DNA from: Erythrobacter sp. CCH5-A1
GTDB lineage: Bacteria; Pseudomonadota; Alphaproteobacteria; Sphingomonadales; Sphingomonadaceae
Assembly: GCF_001557115.1 (NCBI RefSeq)
Contig: NZ_LSKQ01000267.1
Coordinates: forward strand, 1 to 64,000
Direction: 5' to 3'
Length of the DNA: 64,000 nucleotides
The notes under the pieces are model-generated. The model made no database searches and was not told the DNA's origin. It saw nothing but the letters and a program-made list of their open reading frames with translations. This document shows positions 16,443 through 24,823 of the stretch, one piece after another (within the stretch, counting starts at the first letter, position 1; every line of letters begins with the position of its first letter). Made by a program: the position numbers and the translations under genes.

Positions 16443-17827
16443 CCGCCGTTCAAGTCCTTACCGCCGAGCAAATGCGCGCTGCAGAGCAGGCGCTGTTCGA
16501 TGCGGGGACTACGCAAACCGAGCTGATGGAGATCGCCGCTGGCGGGGCAGCCGAGTGGGTCCGGCGCGTCGCGGCGGGACGCTCCGTCACCGTGCTGTGC
16601 GGCCCGGGCAACAACGGCGGGGACGGCTATGTCATCGCCCGGCGCCTGCGCGAGGCGGGCAACGCCGTCACGATCATTGCCGCGCTCGATCCCGCCACCG
16701 ACGCCGCCAGAGAGGCCAGGCGACGCTGGGACGGGCCGGTCGGCACCTCGGGCGGGGCCGAGGGTGACGTCTTCGTCGATTGCCTGTTCGGATCGGGGCT
16801 CGCCCGCCCGCTGGTCGCCGAACACGCGCTGCTGCTGCGCGATCTGGCGGCGCGGCATCGTTACCGGATCGCGGTCGACGTGCCATCGGGCATTGCCAGC
16901 GATAGCGGAGCGGTTCTGAATGACAGGCTCCCCGCCTTCGACCTTACCCTCGCGCTGGGGGCGTGGAAATTCGCGCATTGGAGCCTGCCGGGCCGCCTCC
17001 AGATGGGCCAGCTGCGGCTTGTGCCCATCGGGATCGGCGCGACCCGGGGCGCGGCGCAACTGATCGGGCGGCCCCGCATCGCCGCCCCCGCGGCTGACAG
17101 CCACAAGTATCGCCGCGGGCTCCTCGCGATCATCGCCGGCGCCATGCCGGGGGCGAGCCTGCTGGCGGCAAGCGCGGCGCAGCGGGCGGGGGCGGGCTAT
17201 GTGAAGCTACTCGCAGCTGCCGCCGACCCGCGCACCCCGCCCGAGGTGGTGACCGACACCGCCCCGCTCGGACAAGCGCTCGCCGATTCGCGCATCGCCG
17301 CCGTGCTGGTCGGCCCCGGTCTCGGGCGTGACGAGGCGGCGCGGGCGCGGCTCGGCGAGGCGCTGCATACCGCGCCGGCGCTGGTGCTCGATGCCGATGC
17401 GCTGATGCTGCTTACCCCCACCATCCCTGCGCGCGGTGTCCCCAAGCTGGTGACGCCGCACGATGGCGAGCTCGACACCCTGTGCCGCGCCTTCGGGGTG
17501 ATCGCAGAAAGCCGCCGCGACCGCGCGCTGGCACTCGCCAGGGTCAGCGGCATGGTCGTGCTCGCCAAGGGCCCCGACACCTGCATCGCCGCGCCCGATG
17601 GCAGGCTGGCGCTTGCGCCCCCGGCCCCGAGCTGGCTGTCGGTCGCGGGGACGGGCGACGTGCTCGCCGGGATCGCGGCGAGCCGGATGGCGACCGGGCG
17701 CGATCCGTTCGCTGCCGCCTGCGAGGCCGTGTGGCTCCATGGCGAGGCGGCACGGCGGGCGGGCGCGGCCTTCACGCCATCGCAACTTGCCGAAAGGGTG
17801 TCCGAGGCGCTAGCGGCGGCCCTGTGA
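16439..17827 (+). CDS. nnrDE: Bifunctional NAD(P)H-hydrate epimerase / ADP-dependent NAD(P)H-hydrate dehydratase
   Basis: Repairs hydrated NADH and NADPH. The 462-residue fusion has an N-terminal YjeF_N epimerase domain (about 1-205, with VLCGPGNNGGDGYVIARRL at 56-74) and a C-terminal ribokinase-like dehydratase domain (about 215-462, with VTPHDGELDTL and the VAGTGDVLAGI anion-hole motif). This is the usual YjeF fusion. ATG 16439 overlaps the lipoprotein stop as ATGA, and the end overlaps the GTG of the methyltransferase, so all are one transcript. Confidence 0.94.
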   Translation: MTAVQVLTAEQMRAAEQALFDAGTTQTELMEIAAGGAAEWVRRVAAGRSVTVLCGPGNNGGDGYVIARRLREAGNAVTIIAALDPATDAAREARRRWDGPVGTSGGAEGDVFVDCLFGSGLARPLVAEHALLLRDLAARHRYRIAVDVPSGIASDSGAVLNDRLPAFDLTLALGAWKFAHWSLPGRLQMGQLRLVPIGIGATRGAAQLIGRPRIAAPAADSHKYRRGLLAIIAGAMPGASLLAASAAQRAGAGYVKLLAAAADPRTPPEVVTDTAPLGQALADSRIAAVLVGPGLGRDEAARARLGEALHTAPALVLDADALMLLTPTIPARGVPKLVTPHDGELDTLCRAFGVIAESRRDRALALARVSGMVVLAKGPDTCIAAPDGRLALAPPAPSWLSVAGTGDVLAGIAASRMATGRDPFAAACEAVWLHGEAARRAGAAFTPSQLAERVSEALAAAL

Positions 17828-19020
17828 GCACCCCTGAACCGATCATCCGCCTCGCCGCCAAGGGCGACGGCGTCACCGCCTCCGGTCGCCATGTCGCTGG
17901 CGCGGTGACAGGCGACTTGATCGACGAGAGCGGCGTGGTCATGCCCGGGCCGCACCACCAGACCCCGCCGTGCCGCCACTTTTCGCATTGCGGCGGCTGC
18001 CAGTTGCAGCACGCGGACGATGCGGCGCTGGGCGGTTTCGTCACCGAGCGCGTGGTCAATGCCGCACGCGGGCAGGGGCTCGAGCCCACCGGATTGCTCC
18101 CGGTTCACCTTTCGCCCCCGCACACCCGCCGCCGCGCGGGGCTGCACGCCTTGCGCGTCGCGGGCGGCGCGGTGCTGGGGTATCGCGAGGGCGGATCGCA
18201 CAGGGTGGTCGATCTTGCCGAGTGCCCTGTCCTGCACCCTGGATTGGCAGCGCTGATCGGGCCTTTGCGCCAGTTCGTCACCGCGCATGGCCCAAAGGCG
18301 ATGGTCGGGATCGACCTCACACTCGCCGATCAGGGGATCGAGGCGAGCCTCTCGCACTTCCCGCTGGAGGGCCTCGGCCCTACCGAAGCGGCGCTCGATT
18401 TCGCGCGCGAACAGGGACTTGCGCGGCTTTCCTTCGACCAAGGCTATGGCCCCGAGACCATATGGGAGCCCGTGCCGGTCACGGTGACGCTCGGCGGCGT
18501 GCCGGTCGGCCTGCCGCCGGGGGCGTTTCTTCAGGCCACCCATGACGCCGAGGGGCGAATGGCCGCCGATGCCGGCGCGTGGCTGGAAGGCGCACGGATG
18601 GTGGCGGATCTGTTCGCGGGGCTCGGCACCTTCGCCTTTGCCCTGAGAGAGGGCCGAAAGGTGCTCGCGGTCGAGGCCGATCAGGCCGCGCATCTCGCCT
18701 GCAAGGCTGCGGACGCGCGGGCGGGCGGACAGGTGCTGGCGCTGCACCGCGATCTGTTCCGCAGCCCGCTCCAGCCCGCTGAACTGAACCGCTTCGATGC
18801 GGTGCTGCTCGATCCCCCGCGCGCCGGGGCCCGCGCGCAGATCGCCGAGATCGCCGCGAGCACGCTCGGGCGGGTCGTCTATGTCAGCTGCAACCCGTCA
18901 AGCTGGGCGCGCGATGCGGCGGTGCTGGCGGGGGCGGGGTTCCGGCTGACCAAACTGCGCCCCGTGGGCCAGTTCCGCTGGTCGACCCATGTCGAGCTGG
19001 TGAGCCTGTTCGAGCGTTAA
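17824..19020 (+). CDS. RumA/TrmA-type RNA (uracil-5-)-methyltransferase
   Basis: A 398-residue SAM-dependent enzyme that methylates C5 of uridine in rRNA or tRNA. Cluster cysteines are visible as CRHFSHCGGC (Cys50, 56, 59) plus a fourth in LAECPVLHP, which point to the 4Fe-4S RumA/RlmD-like group. The SAM domain has VADLFAGLGTFAFAL and LDPPRAGA, and the catalytic Cys lies in YVSCNPSSWARD near residue 355. The N-terminal TRAM domain is short. GTG 17824 overlaps the nnrDE stop. Whether the target is 23S U747 or U1939 or tRNA U54 cannot be read from sequence. Confidence 0.88.
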   Translation: MSTPEPIIRLAAKGDGVTASGRHVAGAVTGDLIDESGVVMPGPHHQTPPCRHFSHCGGCQLQHADDAALGGFVTERVVNAARGQGLEPTGLLPVHLSPPHTRRRAGLHALRVAGGAVLGYREGGSHRVVDLAECPVLHPGLAALIGPLRQFVTAHGPKAMVGIDLTLADQGIEASLSHFPLEGLGPTEAALDFAREQGLARLSFDQGYGPETIWEPVPVTVTLGGVPVGLPPGAFLQATHDAEGRMAADAGAWLEGARMVADLFAGLGTFAFALREGRKVLAVEADQAAHLACKAADARAGGQVLALHRDLFRSPLQPAELNRFDAVLLDPPRAGARAQIAEIAASTLGRVVYVSCNPSSWARDAAVLAGAGFRLTKLRPVGQFRWSTHVELVSLFER

Positions 19021-19799
19021 CTGCGGAGCGCTTCCAATAGCTGGGCCTCCAGCCACGCGCGGTGTGCGGGATCGACATAGGCGTGGGTGCCGCCCTCGCA
19101 GCGGCGGATGCGCGGGTCGTTCCTGTCCCACGCGGCCTCGAACACCTGCGCGGTGCGGTCGGCGGTGGCGAGGAGGATGCGGACCTCGCCGGTGAAGCCC
19201 GCCAGCCCGGCGGCCATGTCCTGCGCAAGGCTCGAGGGCGGCGGGGGCGGCTTCAGCGCATGGACCAACCCGCGCGCGAGCTTGGCGAGGTTCACACCTC
19301 CGGTCGCCAAGCGCATGATCTCGCGCGGGTTCTTCAGCTTCTCGAGGTAGCGCGCCCGCAACGCATCGGGGGGCGGGGTGCTGTCGCCCGGCTCGCTGTC
19401 CTCGATGGTCCAGGGGTTGGAGAGCACGAGGCCGTCCGCCCCCGCACCGCCCGCCAGCATCAGCGCCGAGGCCGCATCGCAATTGCCCAAGGCGATCACG
19501 CGGGTGAGGTGGGGCGCCATCGCCCGGAACGCGGCAAGAGCGGCCGCTATGTCACTGGCGGAATGACGAAACCCGCGGTTTTCGCCCTCGCTGTCGCCGA
19601 TCCCGCGGCGGTCGAAACGGAACACCGGGAAGCCGGATGCGGCGATGCGGGCGGCCATGTCGGCCTGCCCGCCGAATGCGCCCGAGCGGATCTCGTTACC
19701 GCCGGTCACAATCAGCAGCCCGGTGGTGCCGGGCGCCTCGTCGAGCGTTCCGGCGAGCAGCGCGCCCTCGCAATCGAACTGGCTTGCGATCCGGCTCAT
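19017..19799 (-). CDS. Exosortase A system-associated hydrolase 1 (TIGR03100-like), Cys nucleophile
   Basis: A 260-residue alpha/beta-hydrolase-fold protein of the exosortase A-associated hydrolase 1 group. The oxyanion strand is LIVTGGNEIRSGAFGGQ; FRFDRRGIGDSEG follows; the nucleophile elbow reads GNCDAAS with Cys107 in place of serine; LLATADRTAQVFE and GGTHAYVDP supply the acid and His. A thiol nucleophile is known in dienelactone hydrolases and some acyltransferases. ATG 19799 overlaps the hydrolase 2 stop. Context says it works on a product of the carrier-protein module at this locus. Substrate unknown. Confidence 0.88.
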   Translation of the reverse strand: MSRIASQFDCEGALLAGTLDEAPGTTGLLIVTGGNEIRSGAFGGQADMAARIAASGFPVFRFDRRGIGDSEGENRGFRHSASDIAAALAAFRAMAPHLTRVIALGNCDAASALMLAGGAGADGLVLSNPWTIEDSEPGDSTPPPDALRARYLEKLKNPREIMRLATGGVNLAKLARGLVHALKPPPPPSSLAQDMAAGLAGFTGEVRILLATADRTAQVFEAAWDRNDPRIRRCEGGTHAYVDPAHRAWLEAQLLEALRS

Positions 19800-20482
19800 G
19801 CGGGGGCTCCCGCAAGGCTCTGGACGATCCGTGCGACAAGGCGATCGGCTTGGCCCGCGTCCTCGCCAGGCTCGGCGCGCAGCCACAGGCCGGGGCCGCC
19901 GATGGCGCTCTGGGCGAGGTCGGACTGGCCGGGCGTGAGCACCGGCTCGGCGGTTTCGAGCGCCGCGAATAGTGCGGGGCCGATCACCCAGCCGCCGAGC
20001 GTTAGGCTAGCCTGGCGGCCCTCGGCCATCAGCGCTTCGGTGGTCTCGGTAAGCCCCGCCTCGCGCGCGGCGATGGTGCGGGCGCGGATCATGCCGCGCA
20101 AGGTCTTGGGGCCGGACTGCGCGGCATAGTGCCAGCCCGGCAGGGCAGGGGCGACCAGCGCCCCGGCGCGGATCGCCAGCACATGGGTGGCAGCGAGGCT
20201 CTCGGCAGCGGCGGCCATCGCCGCGCGCCAGCCTTCAAGCGACTGGTCATGCAGCGGGGCGAGGCTCTCGTTGCACCCCGGCAGATCGGGGAGCAGGCAA
20301 TCGACCCCCGCGCGGTCGAGCCGCCGCATCACCTCAAGCGTGAAGCGCCGCAGCTTGTTCGCCTCGTCGAACCAGGCGGGGCAGACCAGCAGGCGCAATT
20401 CGCGCCCGCGGTCGAAGGCGACCAGCAGTTCCTCCCCCGCCGGGGCGCTGTCAGCAGCGGGCGGGGTCCAGCTGGAAAGCAC
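19796..20482 (-). CDS. Exosortase A system-associated hydrolase 2 (TIGR03101-like), no nucleophile visible
   Basis: A 228-residue member of the second exosortase A-associated hydrolase group. The first half has the hydrolase fold (LLVCPAWFDEANKLRRF, then LLPDLPGCNESL), but where GxSxG should be the sequence is LAIRAGALV (about 102-110), with Arg in the nucleophile position. It may therefore be a non-catalytic partner or use other residues. It lies 14 bases downstream of the acyl carrier protein gene and overlaps hydrolase 1 by four, so the three form one transcript. Confidence 0.84.
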   Translation of the reverse strand: MLSSWTPPAADSAPAGEELLVAFDRGRELRLLVCPAWFDEANKLRRFTLEVMRRLDRAGVDCLLPDLPGCNESLAPLHDQSLEGWRAAMAAAAESLAATHVLAIRAGALVAPALPGWHYAAQSGPKTLRGMIRARTIAAREAGLTETTEALMAEGRQASLTLGGWVIGPALFAALETAEPVLTPGQSDLAQSAIGGPGLWLRAEPGEDAGQADRLVARIVQSLAGAPA

Positions 20483-20496
20483 GCGGGGCGTCGGCC

Positions 20497-20781
20497 TCAG
20501 CGACCGGCGAGCTTGGCCTCGGCGAAGGCGCGCAAGGCCCCGTAGGTCTCGAGCATCTCGCCATCCACGTCGTCATCTTCGATGACGATCCCGAGCCGGT
20601 CTTCCATCTCGGTCAGCAGCCCGGCGACCGCCATCGAATCCAGTTCGGGCAGGTGGCCGAACAGGCCGGAATCGGGCCCGAAGGCCTGCGCCTGTTCGGG
20701 ATCGAGGCCCAGCACGTCGGCGATCAAACCCTTGAGTTCAAGGTCGAGCGCGGCGCCATCGAGGTTGTGCGAAACGGTCAT
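20497..20781 (-). CDS. Acyl carrier protein of the exosortase A locus
   Basis: A 94-residue carrier protein. Ser49 in ELDSMAVAGLL is the expected 4'-phosphopantetheine site (DSx motif), preceded by the helix ELKGLIADVLGLDPEQ and followed by an acidic helix EMEDRLGIVIEDDDVDGEML. ATG 20781 is used; the longer frame adds Arg-rich sequence before the domain. It is not the fatty acid synthase ACP, whose gene normally sits beside fabD, fabG and fabF. Here it lies with a ligase-like enzyme, a decarboxylase and two hydrolases, so it most likely carries a small acyl or aminoacyl group for polymer decoration. Confidence 0.88.
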   Translation of the reverse strand: MTVSHNLDGAALDLELKGLIADVLGLDPEQAQAFGPDSGLFGHLPELDSMAVAGLLTEMEDRLGIVIEDDDVDGEMLETYGALRAFAEAKLAGR

Positions 20782-20836
20782 CGGTTTTGCAGAAGTCCCT
20801 GTGCAGCCCCTGTCCTCGGAGCCTTGGCGGCGGGGC

Positions 20837-21835
20837 TTAGCCATGCGCGGGCGGGGGCGCAAGTTCCGTGCTGCGGCGCAGCAGCCGCTTGGCGAGCGGC
20901 GGCCAGGCGCGTGGGCTACGCGGATCGAGGCAATCGATGCGCAAGCGCGGGCGCACCTCCTCCATCCAGTCGGCCTTGTAGCTCTGGTCGCCGGTGCCGA
21001 AATCGACCAGCGCGACGCGGTCGATGTCGATCACGTGGCGGAACAGCTCGGCGGTCAGCGTTGTCCCGGCCGAGAGGTGCTTGTGGCTTTCGAGATAGGC
21101 GAGCTTGTGGATGTAAGCGACGCCGTTCTCCACCGTCCAGGCCTGCGCCGCGACCGCGAGGCCCTCGGCCCGCGCGATGCCGAGCCTGAGGCGGCCCGCT
21201 GCCCCTTCGCTTTGCGCAAAGGCGCGCAGCATGGCGGGCTGGTCCTCGGCGGGCTTCCAGCTCGCTGCGTAGATCGCTTCGTAATCGGCCCAGACGGCCG
21301 GATCGAAGCGGGTGAGAATCTCGACGTCGACCTTCTTCGCCTTGCGTTTCAGCGTGGTACGCAAGGGTCCGGGGCGGGTCTCCCAATATTCGGCAAAGCT
21401 GCGGCCGCGCACGGGGAGCACGTGATTGATGTCGCAAGGCTCGACCGCGACCTGCCAGCCCGCTTCGCGGAAGGCGCGCGCAAGCCGGGTCGCCGAGCCG
21501 TCCTCCTCGGGCACGGGTTCGAGCGTCACGCGCCAGCCGCGGTTCCTCAACTGACGCGCGATGGCTCCGAGCAGGCGATCACCCGCTTCGCCCGCCGGAG
21601 CCAATTCGCGCCACGTAAAGCTGTACCAGTTGCGCAAAGGGGTGATGCGCCCGCCGCTTTCGGTCAGGGCAAGCGCCGCCGAAGCCTCCGCATCGCTTGC
21701 CATCGCCACCAGCGGCTCGAGCCCGGTGTCCGCAAGCAGCGCGAACCACTCGGCCCGGTCGAAGGGCGCAGACGTCTCCACGCCAGACAGCGCTTGCAAG
21801 ACGTTAACGCTATCGTGATACCGCGCTTCGATCAC
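20837..21835 (-). CDS. GNAT-family acetyltransferase, CelD/BcsL-like, of the exosortase locus
   Basis: A 332-residue protein of the CelD/BcsL (Acetyltransf_6) group, which transfers acyl or aminoacyl groups in polysaccharide synthesis. The core reads RTTLKRKAKKVDVEI, YIHKLAYLESHKHLSAGTTL and VDFGTGDQSYKADWMEE, the last being the group's signature. The start is inferred as GTG 21835, giving MIEARYHDSV; it lies only 18 bases from the divergent ATG of the ligase, so the two genes share one promoter zone inside each other's ends. First gene of the minus-strand arm with the ACP and hydrolases. Confidence 0.82.
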   Translation of the reverse strand: MIEARYHDSVNVLQALSGVETSAPFDRAEWFALLADTGLEPLVAMASDAEASAALALTESGGRITPLRNWYSFTWRELAPAGEAGDRLLGAIARQLRNRGWRVTLEPVPEEDGSATRLARAFREAGWQVAVEPCDINHVLPVRGRSFAEYWETRPGPLRTTLKRKAKKVDVEILTRFDPAVWADYEAIYAASWKPAEDQPAMLRAFAQSEGAAGRLRLGIARAEGLAVAAQAWTVENGVAYIHKLAYLESHKHLSAGTTLTAELFRHVIDIDRVALVDFGTGDQSYKADWMEEVRPRLRIDCLDPRSPRAWPPLAKRLLRRSTELAPPPAHG

Positions 21836-21853
21836 CGAAAGTCCCTGTCCCTC

Positions 21854-23395
21854 ATGCGCTACCAGCCCGATCCCGCCCCGCGTCCGCTCGACCACCTTGC
21901 CGAACTGGCAGGGGCGAACGCGCGCGGGGCGCGCCCGGCGCTGGTGCTTCGCGACCGCGTTCTTAACCACGAGGAGTTAAGACAGCGTGTCGCACTGCTC
22001 GCCGGATGGCTCGCGCGCAAAGTTCCCGAAAGGGGGGCGCGCGTGGCGAGCTGGGCAGCCAAGGGCGAGCTCACCTGCATGCTGCCGCTGGCGGCGGCGC
22101 GGGCAGGGCTGGTGCACGTGCCGATCAACCCGCTGCTGAAGCGCGCGCAGGTCGCGCATATCCTCGCCGACAGCGGCGCTGTGCTGCTGATGGCCACGCC
22201 ATCGCGGGTCGCCACTCTCGAGGCAGGCGATCTGCCCGAAGGCTGCATGGCGCTGGGTGAGGCCGAGGCGCTGGCGGCTGCGGAGACGGCGGGGCTCTCG
22301 CTCGGCCCGTCCGAGGCCGATCCCGGCGAGCTCGCCGCGATCCTCTACACCTCGGGCTCCACCGGCCGCCCCAAGGGAGTGATGCTGAGCCATGCCAACA
22401 TGTGGCTCGGCGCGGTGAGCGTGGCGCATTATCTCGGGCTGGCCGAGGACGATGTGACCCTCGCGGTGCTGCCGCTGTCGTTCGATTATGGGCAAAACCA
22501 GCTTCTCTCGACATGGTATGCGGGCGGGAGCGTGGTGCCGCTCGATTTCCTCTTCCCCAGGGATGTGGCGAAAGCCTGCGCCAGGCACGGGGTGACCACG
22601 CTCGCCGCAGTGCCGCCCCTATGGGTGCAGCTGACAGAGACCGAGTGGCCGGAGGAAGCCCGCGCGCCCTTGCGGCGGCTGACCAACAGCGGAGGGGCGC
22701 TGACTGTGGAATTGGTGCGATCGCTTCGGGGGATGTTCCCGCAGGCGCGGCTGTACCCGATGTATGGCCTCACCGAAGCCTTCCGCTCGACCTTCCTCGA
22801 TCCGGCGCTGGTCGACACCCACCCCACCTCGATGGGCAAGGCGATCCCCTTTGCCGAGATCCTCGTGGTGAACGATGCGGGCGAGGTCGCGGCGGATGGC
22901 GAGGAGGGCGAGCTGGTGCATTGCGGGCCGCTGGTGGCGCAGGGCTACTGGCAGGACCCGGAGCGCACCGCGGAGCGCTTCAAGCCGGCGCCTGCCGCCT
23001 CGCACTATGGCGGGATGGCGGTCTGGTCGGGCGACCGCGTGCGGCGCGACGCGGACGCGCTGCTCTATTTCGCCGGGCGCCGCGACGCGATGATCAAGAG
23101 CGCGGGCAACCGTATCTCCCCCCAGGAGATCGAGGAGGCGGCGCTCGCCTCCGGCTTCGCGGTCGAGGCGGTGGCGCTCGGCGTGCCGCACGTGCGGCTC
23201 GGTCAGGCGGTGCACCTTGTGGTGCGCGGCGACGAGGGCTCGCGCGATGATCTCGCCAAGCGGCTCCAGCGTGACCTTCCCAATTTCATGCAGCCGCAGA
23301 TGATCCACTGGCGCGAGGCGATGCCCTTGAACCCCAACGGCAAGATCGACCGCACCGCGCTTCAGGCGCAGCTCAACAAGGAATATGGCGAATGA
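21854..23395 (+). CDS. Acyl-CoA ligase (AMP-forming), exosortase A system-associated (TIGR03098-like)
   Basis: A 513-residue ANL-superfamily enzyme of the exosortase A-associated ligase group. The P-loop YTSGSTGRPKG is near residue 165, the YGLTEAFRSTFL motif near 302, the SGDRVRRD hinge near 393 and the catalytic Lys motif NPNGKIDRTAL near 497. It probably adenylates a small acid and loads it on the ACP encoded on the other arm, as DltA and NRPS A-domains do; CoA is the alternative acceptor. ATG 21854 has no strong ribosome site. The stop overlaps the decarboxylase start (ATGA). Confidence 0.88.
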   Translation: MRYQPDPAPRPLDHLAELAGANARGARPALVLRDRVLNHEELRQRVALLAGWLARKVPERGARVASWAAKGELTCMLPLAAARAGLVHVPINPLLKRAQVAHILADSGAVLLMATPSRVATLEAGDLPEGCMALGEAEALAAAETAGLSLGPSEADPGELAAILYTSGSTGRPKGVMLSHANMWLGAVSVAHYLGLAEDDVTLAVLPLSFDYGQNQLLSTWYAGGSVVPLDFLFPRDVAKACARHGVTTLAAVPPLWVQLTETEWPEEARAPLRRLTNSGGALTVELVRSLRGMFPQARLYPMYGLTEAFRSTFLDPALVDTHPTSMGKAIPFAEILVVNDAGEVAADGEEGELVHCGPLVAQGYWQDPERTAERFKPAPAASHYGGMAVWSGDRVRRDADALLYFAGRRDAMIKSAGNRISPQEIEEAALASGFAVEAVALGVPHVRLGQAVHLVVRGDEGSRDDLAKRLQRDLPNFMQPQMIHWREAMPLNPNGKIDRTALQAQLNKEYGE

Positions 23396-24618
23396 AGCCC
23401 GTCGGCCCGATCCCTCCCGGTTTCGAGACCATCGGAGGCGAACTCGGCATCGCCGGGCGCCGCGCCAGCGAGTGGGTGGCCGAGGCGGGGCGCACGCCGG
23501 TGTTCGTCTATTCCAAGGCCTTGCTGGACGCGCGTGTCGGCGCGCTGCGCGCGGCATTGCCGGCGCGGGTGGGGCTAAATTACGCCGTGAAGGCCAACCC
23601 GCACCCGCTGGTGATCGCACACATGGCGCCGCTGGTGGACGGGTTCGACATCGCCTCTTTGGGCGAATTGAGGCTGTGCGAGGCGGCCGGAATCGATCCG
23701 CGCCGCATCAGCTTTGCCGGCCCGGGCAAGCGCGACGAGGAACTGGAAGCGGCCATATCGGCGGGCGTCACGCTCAATTGCGAGAGCGAGGGCGAGGGCG
23801 CCCGCGCACTCGCGATCGGCCAGCGGCTCGGGATCGCCCCGCGCATCGCCGTCCGCGTGAACCCGTCTTTCGTGATGACCGGATCAGGCATGAAGATGGG
23901 CGGCGGCGCCAAGCAGTTCGGTGTCGATGCCGAGCGGGTGCCCGCCCTGGCGAAGCACCTGATCGCGCAAGGGGCCGAGTGGCGGGGCCTCCACATCTTC
24001 ACCGGCAGCCAGACCCTCGGTGCCGATGCGATCATCGAGGCGCAGGCCAATGTGCTGGCGCTGGCGGCGGAGCTGGCCGAGGCCATCGGCGCGCCGTGCC
24101 CCAAGCTCAACATGGGCGGGGGGCTCGGCATCCCCTACTTCCCTGGCGACACCCCCGTGGACCTGTCCAAGGTCGGGGCGGCGCTCGCCGAAAGGCTCGC
24201 GGTCCTGCCGCCGGTGCTGGCCGCGACCGAGCTGTGCATGGAGCTCGGCCGCTACCTTGTCGGCGAAGCGGGGGTCTATCTGACACGTGTCATCGACCGT
24301 AAGGAAAGCCATGGGGTGACCTTCCTCGTCACCGACGGCGGCCTCCACCACCAGCTGGCGGCCTCGGGCAATTTCGGCACCGTGGTGCGCCGCAACTATC
24401 CTTCCGCGATTGCAACGCGTTACGGGGCGGAGGCGACCGAGGAAGTCAACATCGTCGGCTGCCTGTGCACCCCGCTCGACCGGCTTGCCGACAACGCCAT
24501 GATGCCCCGCGCCGAGGTGGGCGATCTGGTCGCGGTGTTCTGCGCCGGAGCCTATGGCGCGAGCGCTTCGCCGAGTGCCTTTCTCGGCCATGGCCCGGCC
24601 GCCGAACTGCTGGTCTAG
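23392..24618 (+). CDS. Pyridoxal-dependent decarboxylase, exosortase A system-associated (TIGR03099-like)
   Basis: A 408-residue fold-type III PLP enzyme related to diaminopimelate and ornithine decarboxylases. Lys68 in YAVKANP is the Schiff-base lysine; NMGGGLGIPYF binds phosphate; LVTDGGLHHQLAASGNFG and the Cys motif VGCLCTPLDRLADN are the active-site loops, and AGAYGASASPSAFLGH closes the site. It would remove CO2 from an amino acid, possibly while bound to the carrier protein. Start overlaps the ligase stop by four bases. The real substrate is unknown. Confidence 0.88.
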   Translation: MKPVGPIPPGFETIGGELGIAGRRASEWVAEAGRTPVFVYSKALLDARVGALRAALPARVGLNYAVKANPHPLVIAHMAPLVDGFDIASLGELRLCEAAGIDPRRISFAGPGKRDEELEAAISAGVTLNCESEGEGARALAIGQRLGIAPRIAVRVNPSFVMTGSGMKMGGGAKQFGVDAERVPALAKHLIAQGAEWRGLHIFTGSQTLGADAIIEAQANVLALAAELAEAIGAPCPKLNMGGGLGIPYFPGDTPVDLSKVGAALAERLAVLPPVLAATELCMELGRYLVGEAGVYLTRVIDRKESHGVTFLVTDGGLHHQLAASGNFGTVVRRNYPSAIATRYGAEATEEVNIVGCLCTPLDRLADNAMMPRAEVGDLVAVFCAGAYGASASPSAFLGHGPAAELLV

Positions 24619-24628
24619 CCCGGTTCGA

Positions 24629-24656
24629 GGGCCGTTAACTGCGCGCGTTAAGGCCC
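24629..24656. promoter_or_regulatory. Dyad upstream of the exopolysaccharide operon
   Basis: GGGCC-G-TTAA at 24629-24638 is inverted as TTAAGGCCC at 24648-24656, with one bulged base and a GC-rich loop. It starts ten bases after the decarboxylase stop. No T-run follows, so it may be an operator or a weak terminator. The 24619-24823 gap also holds an AT-rich patch with TATAAC at 24702-24707, but no matching -35. Confidence 0.35.
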
Positions 24657-24823
24657 GCCCGGGCGCTGTCCCGATCCGGGATAGGGCCCACTTCGGCGCT
24701 GTATAACTAATCTTATCTTCACCATTTCCGGCGACAAGAACCCTGATTTCCGGGCGTGTCGTGTCGCAGGTCGCTCCTGCACATCGGCGGCGCGTCCGGG
24801 CAAGGCCCAAGGATCCACGACCG

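Noticed and set aside
20582..21853. A long in-frame extension upstream of the exosortase-associated ligase
   Set aside because: It is antisense to the ACP and GNAT genes and has shadow-like composition; the ligase family starts at ATG 21854.
24702..24707. TATAAC as the -10 of the export operon promoter
   Set aside because: No -35 of any quality at 15-19 bases; mentioned in the region entry only.
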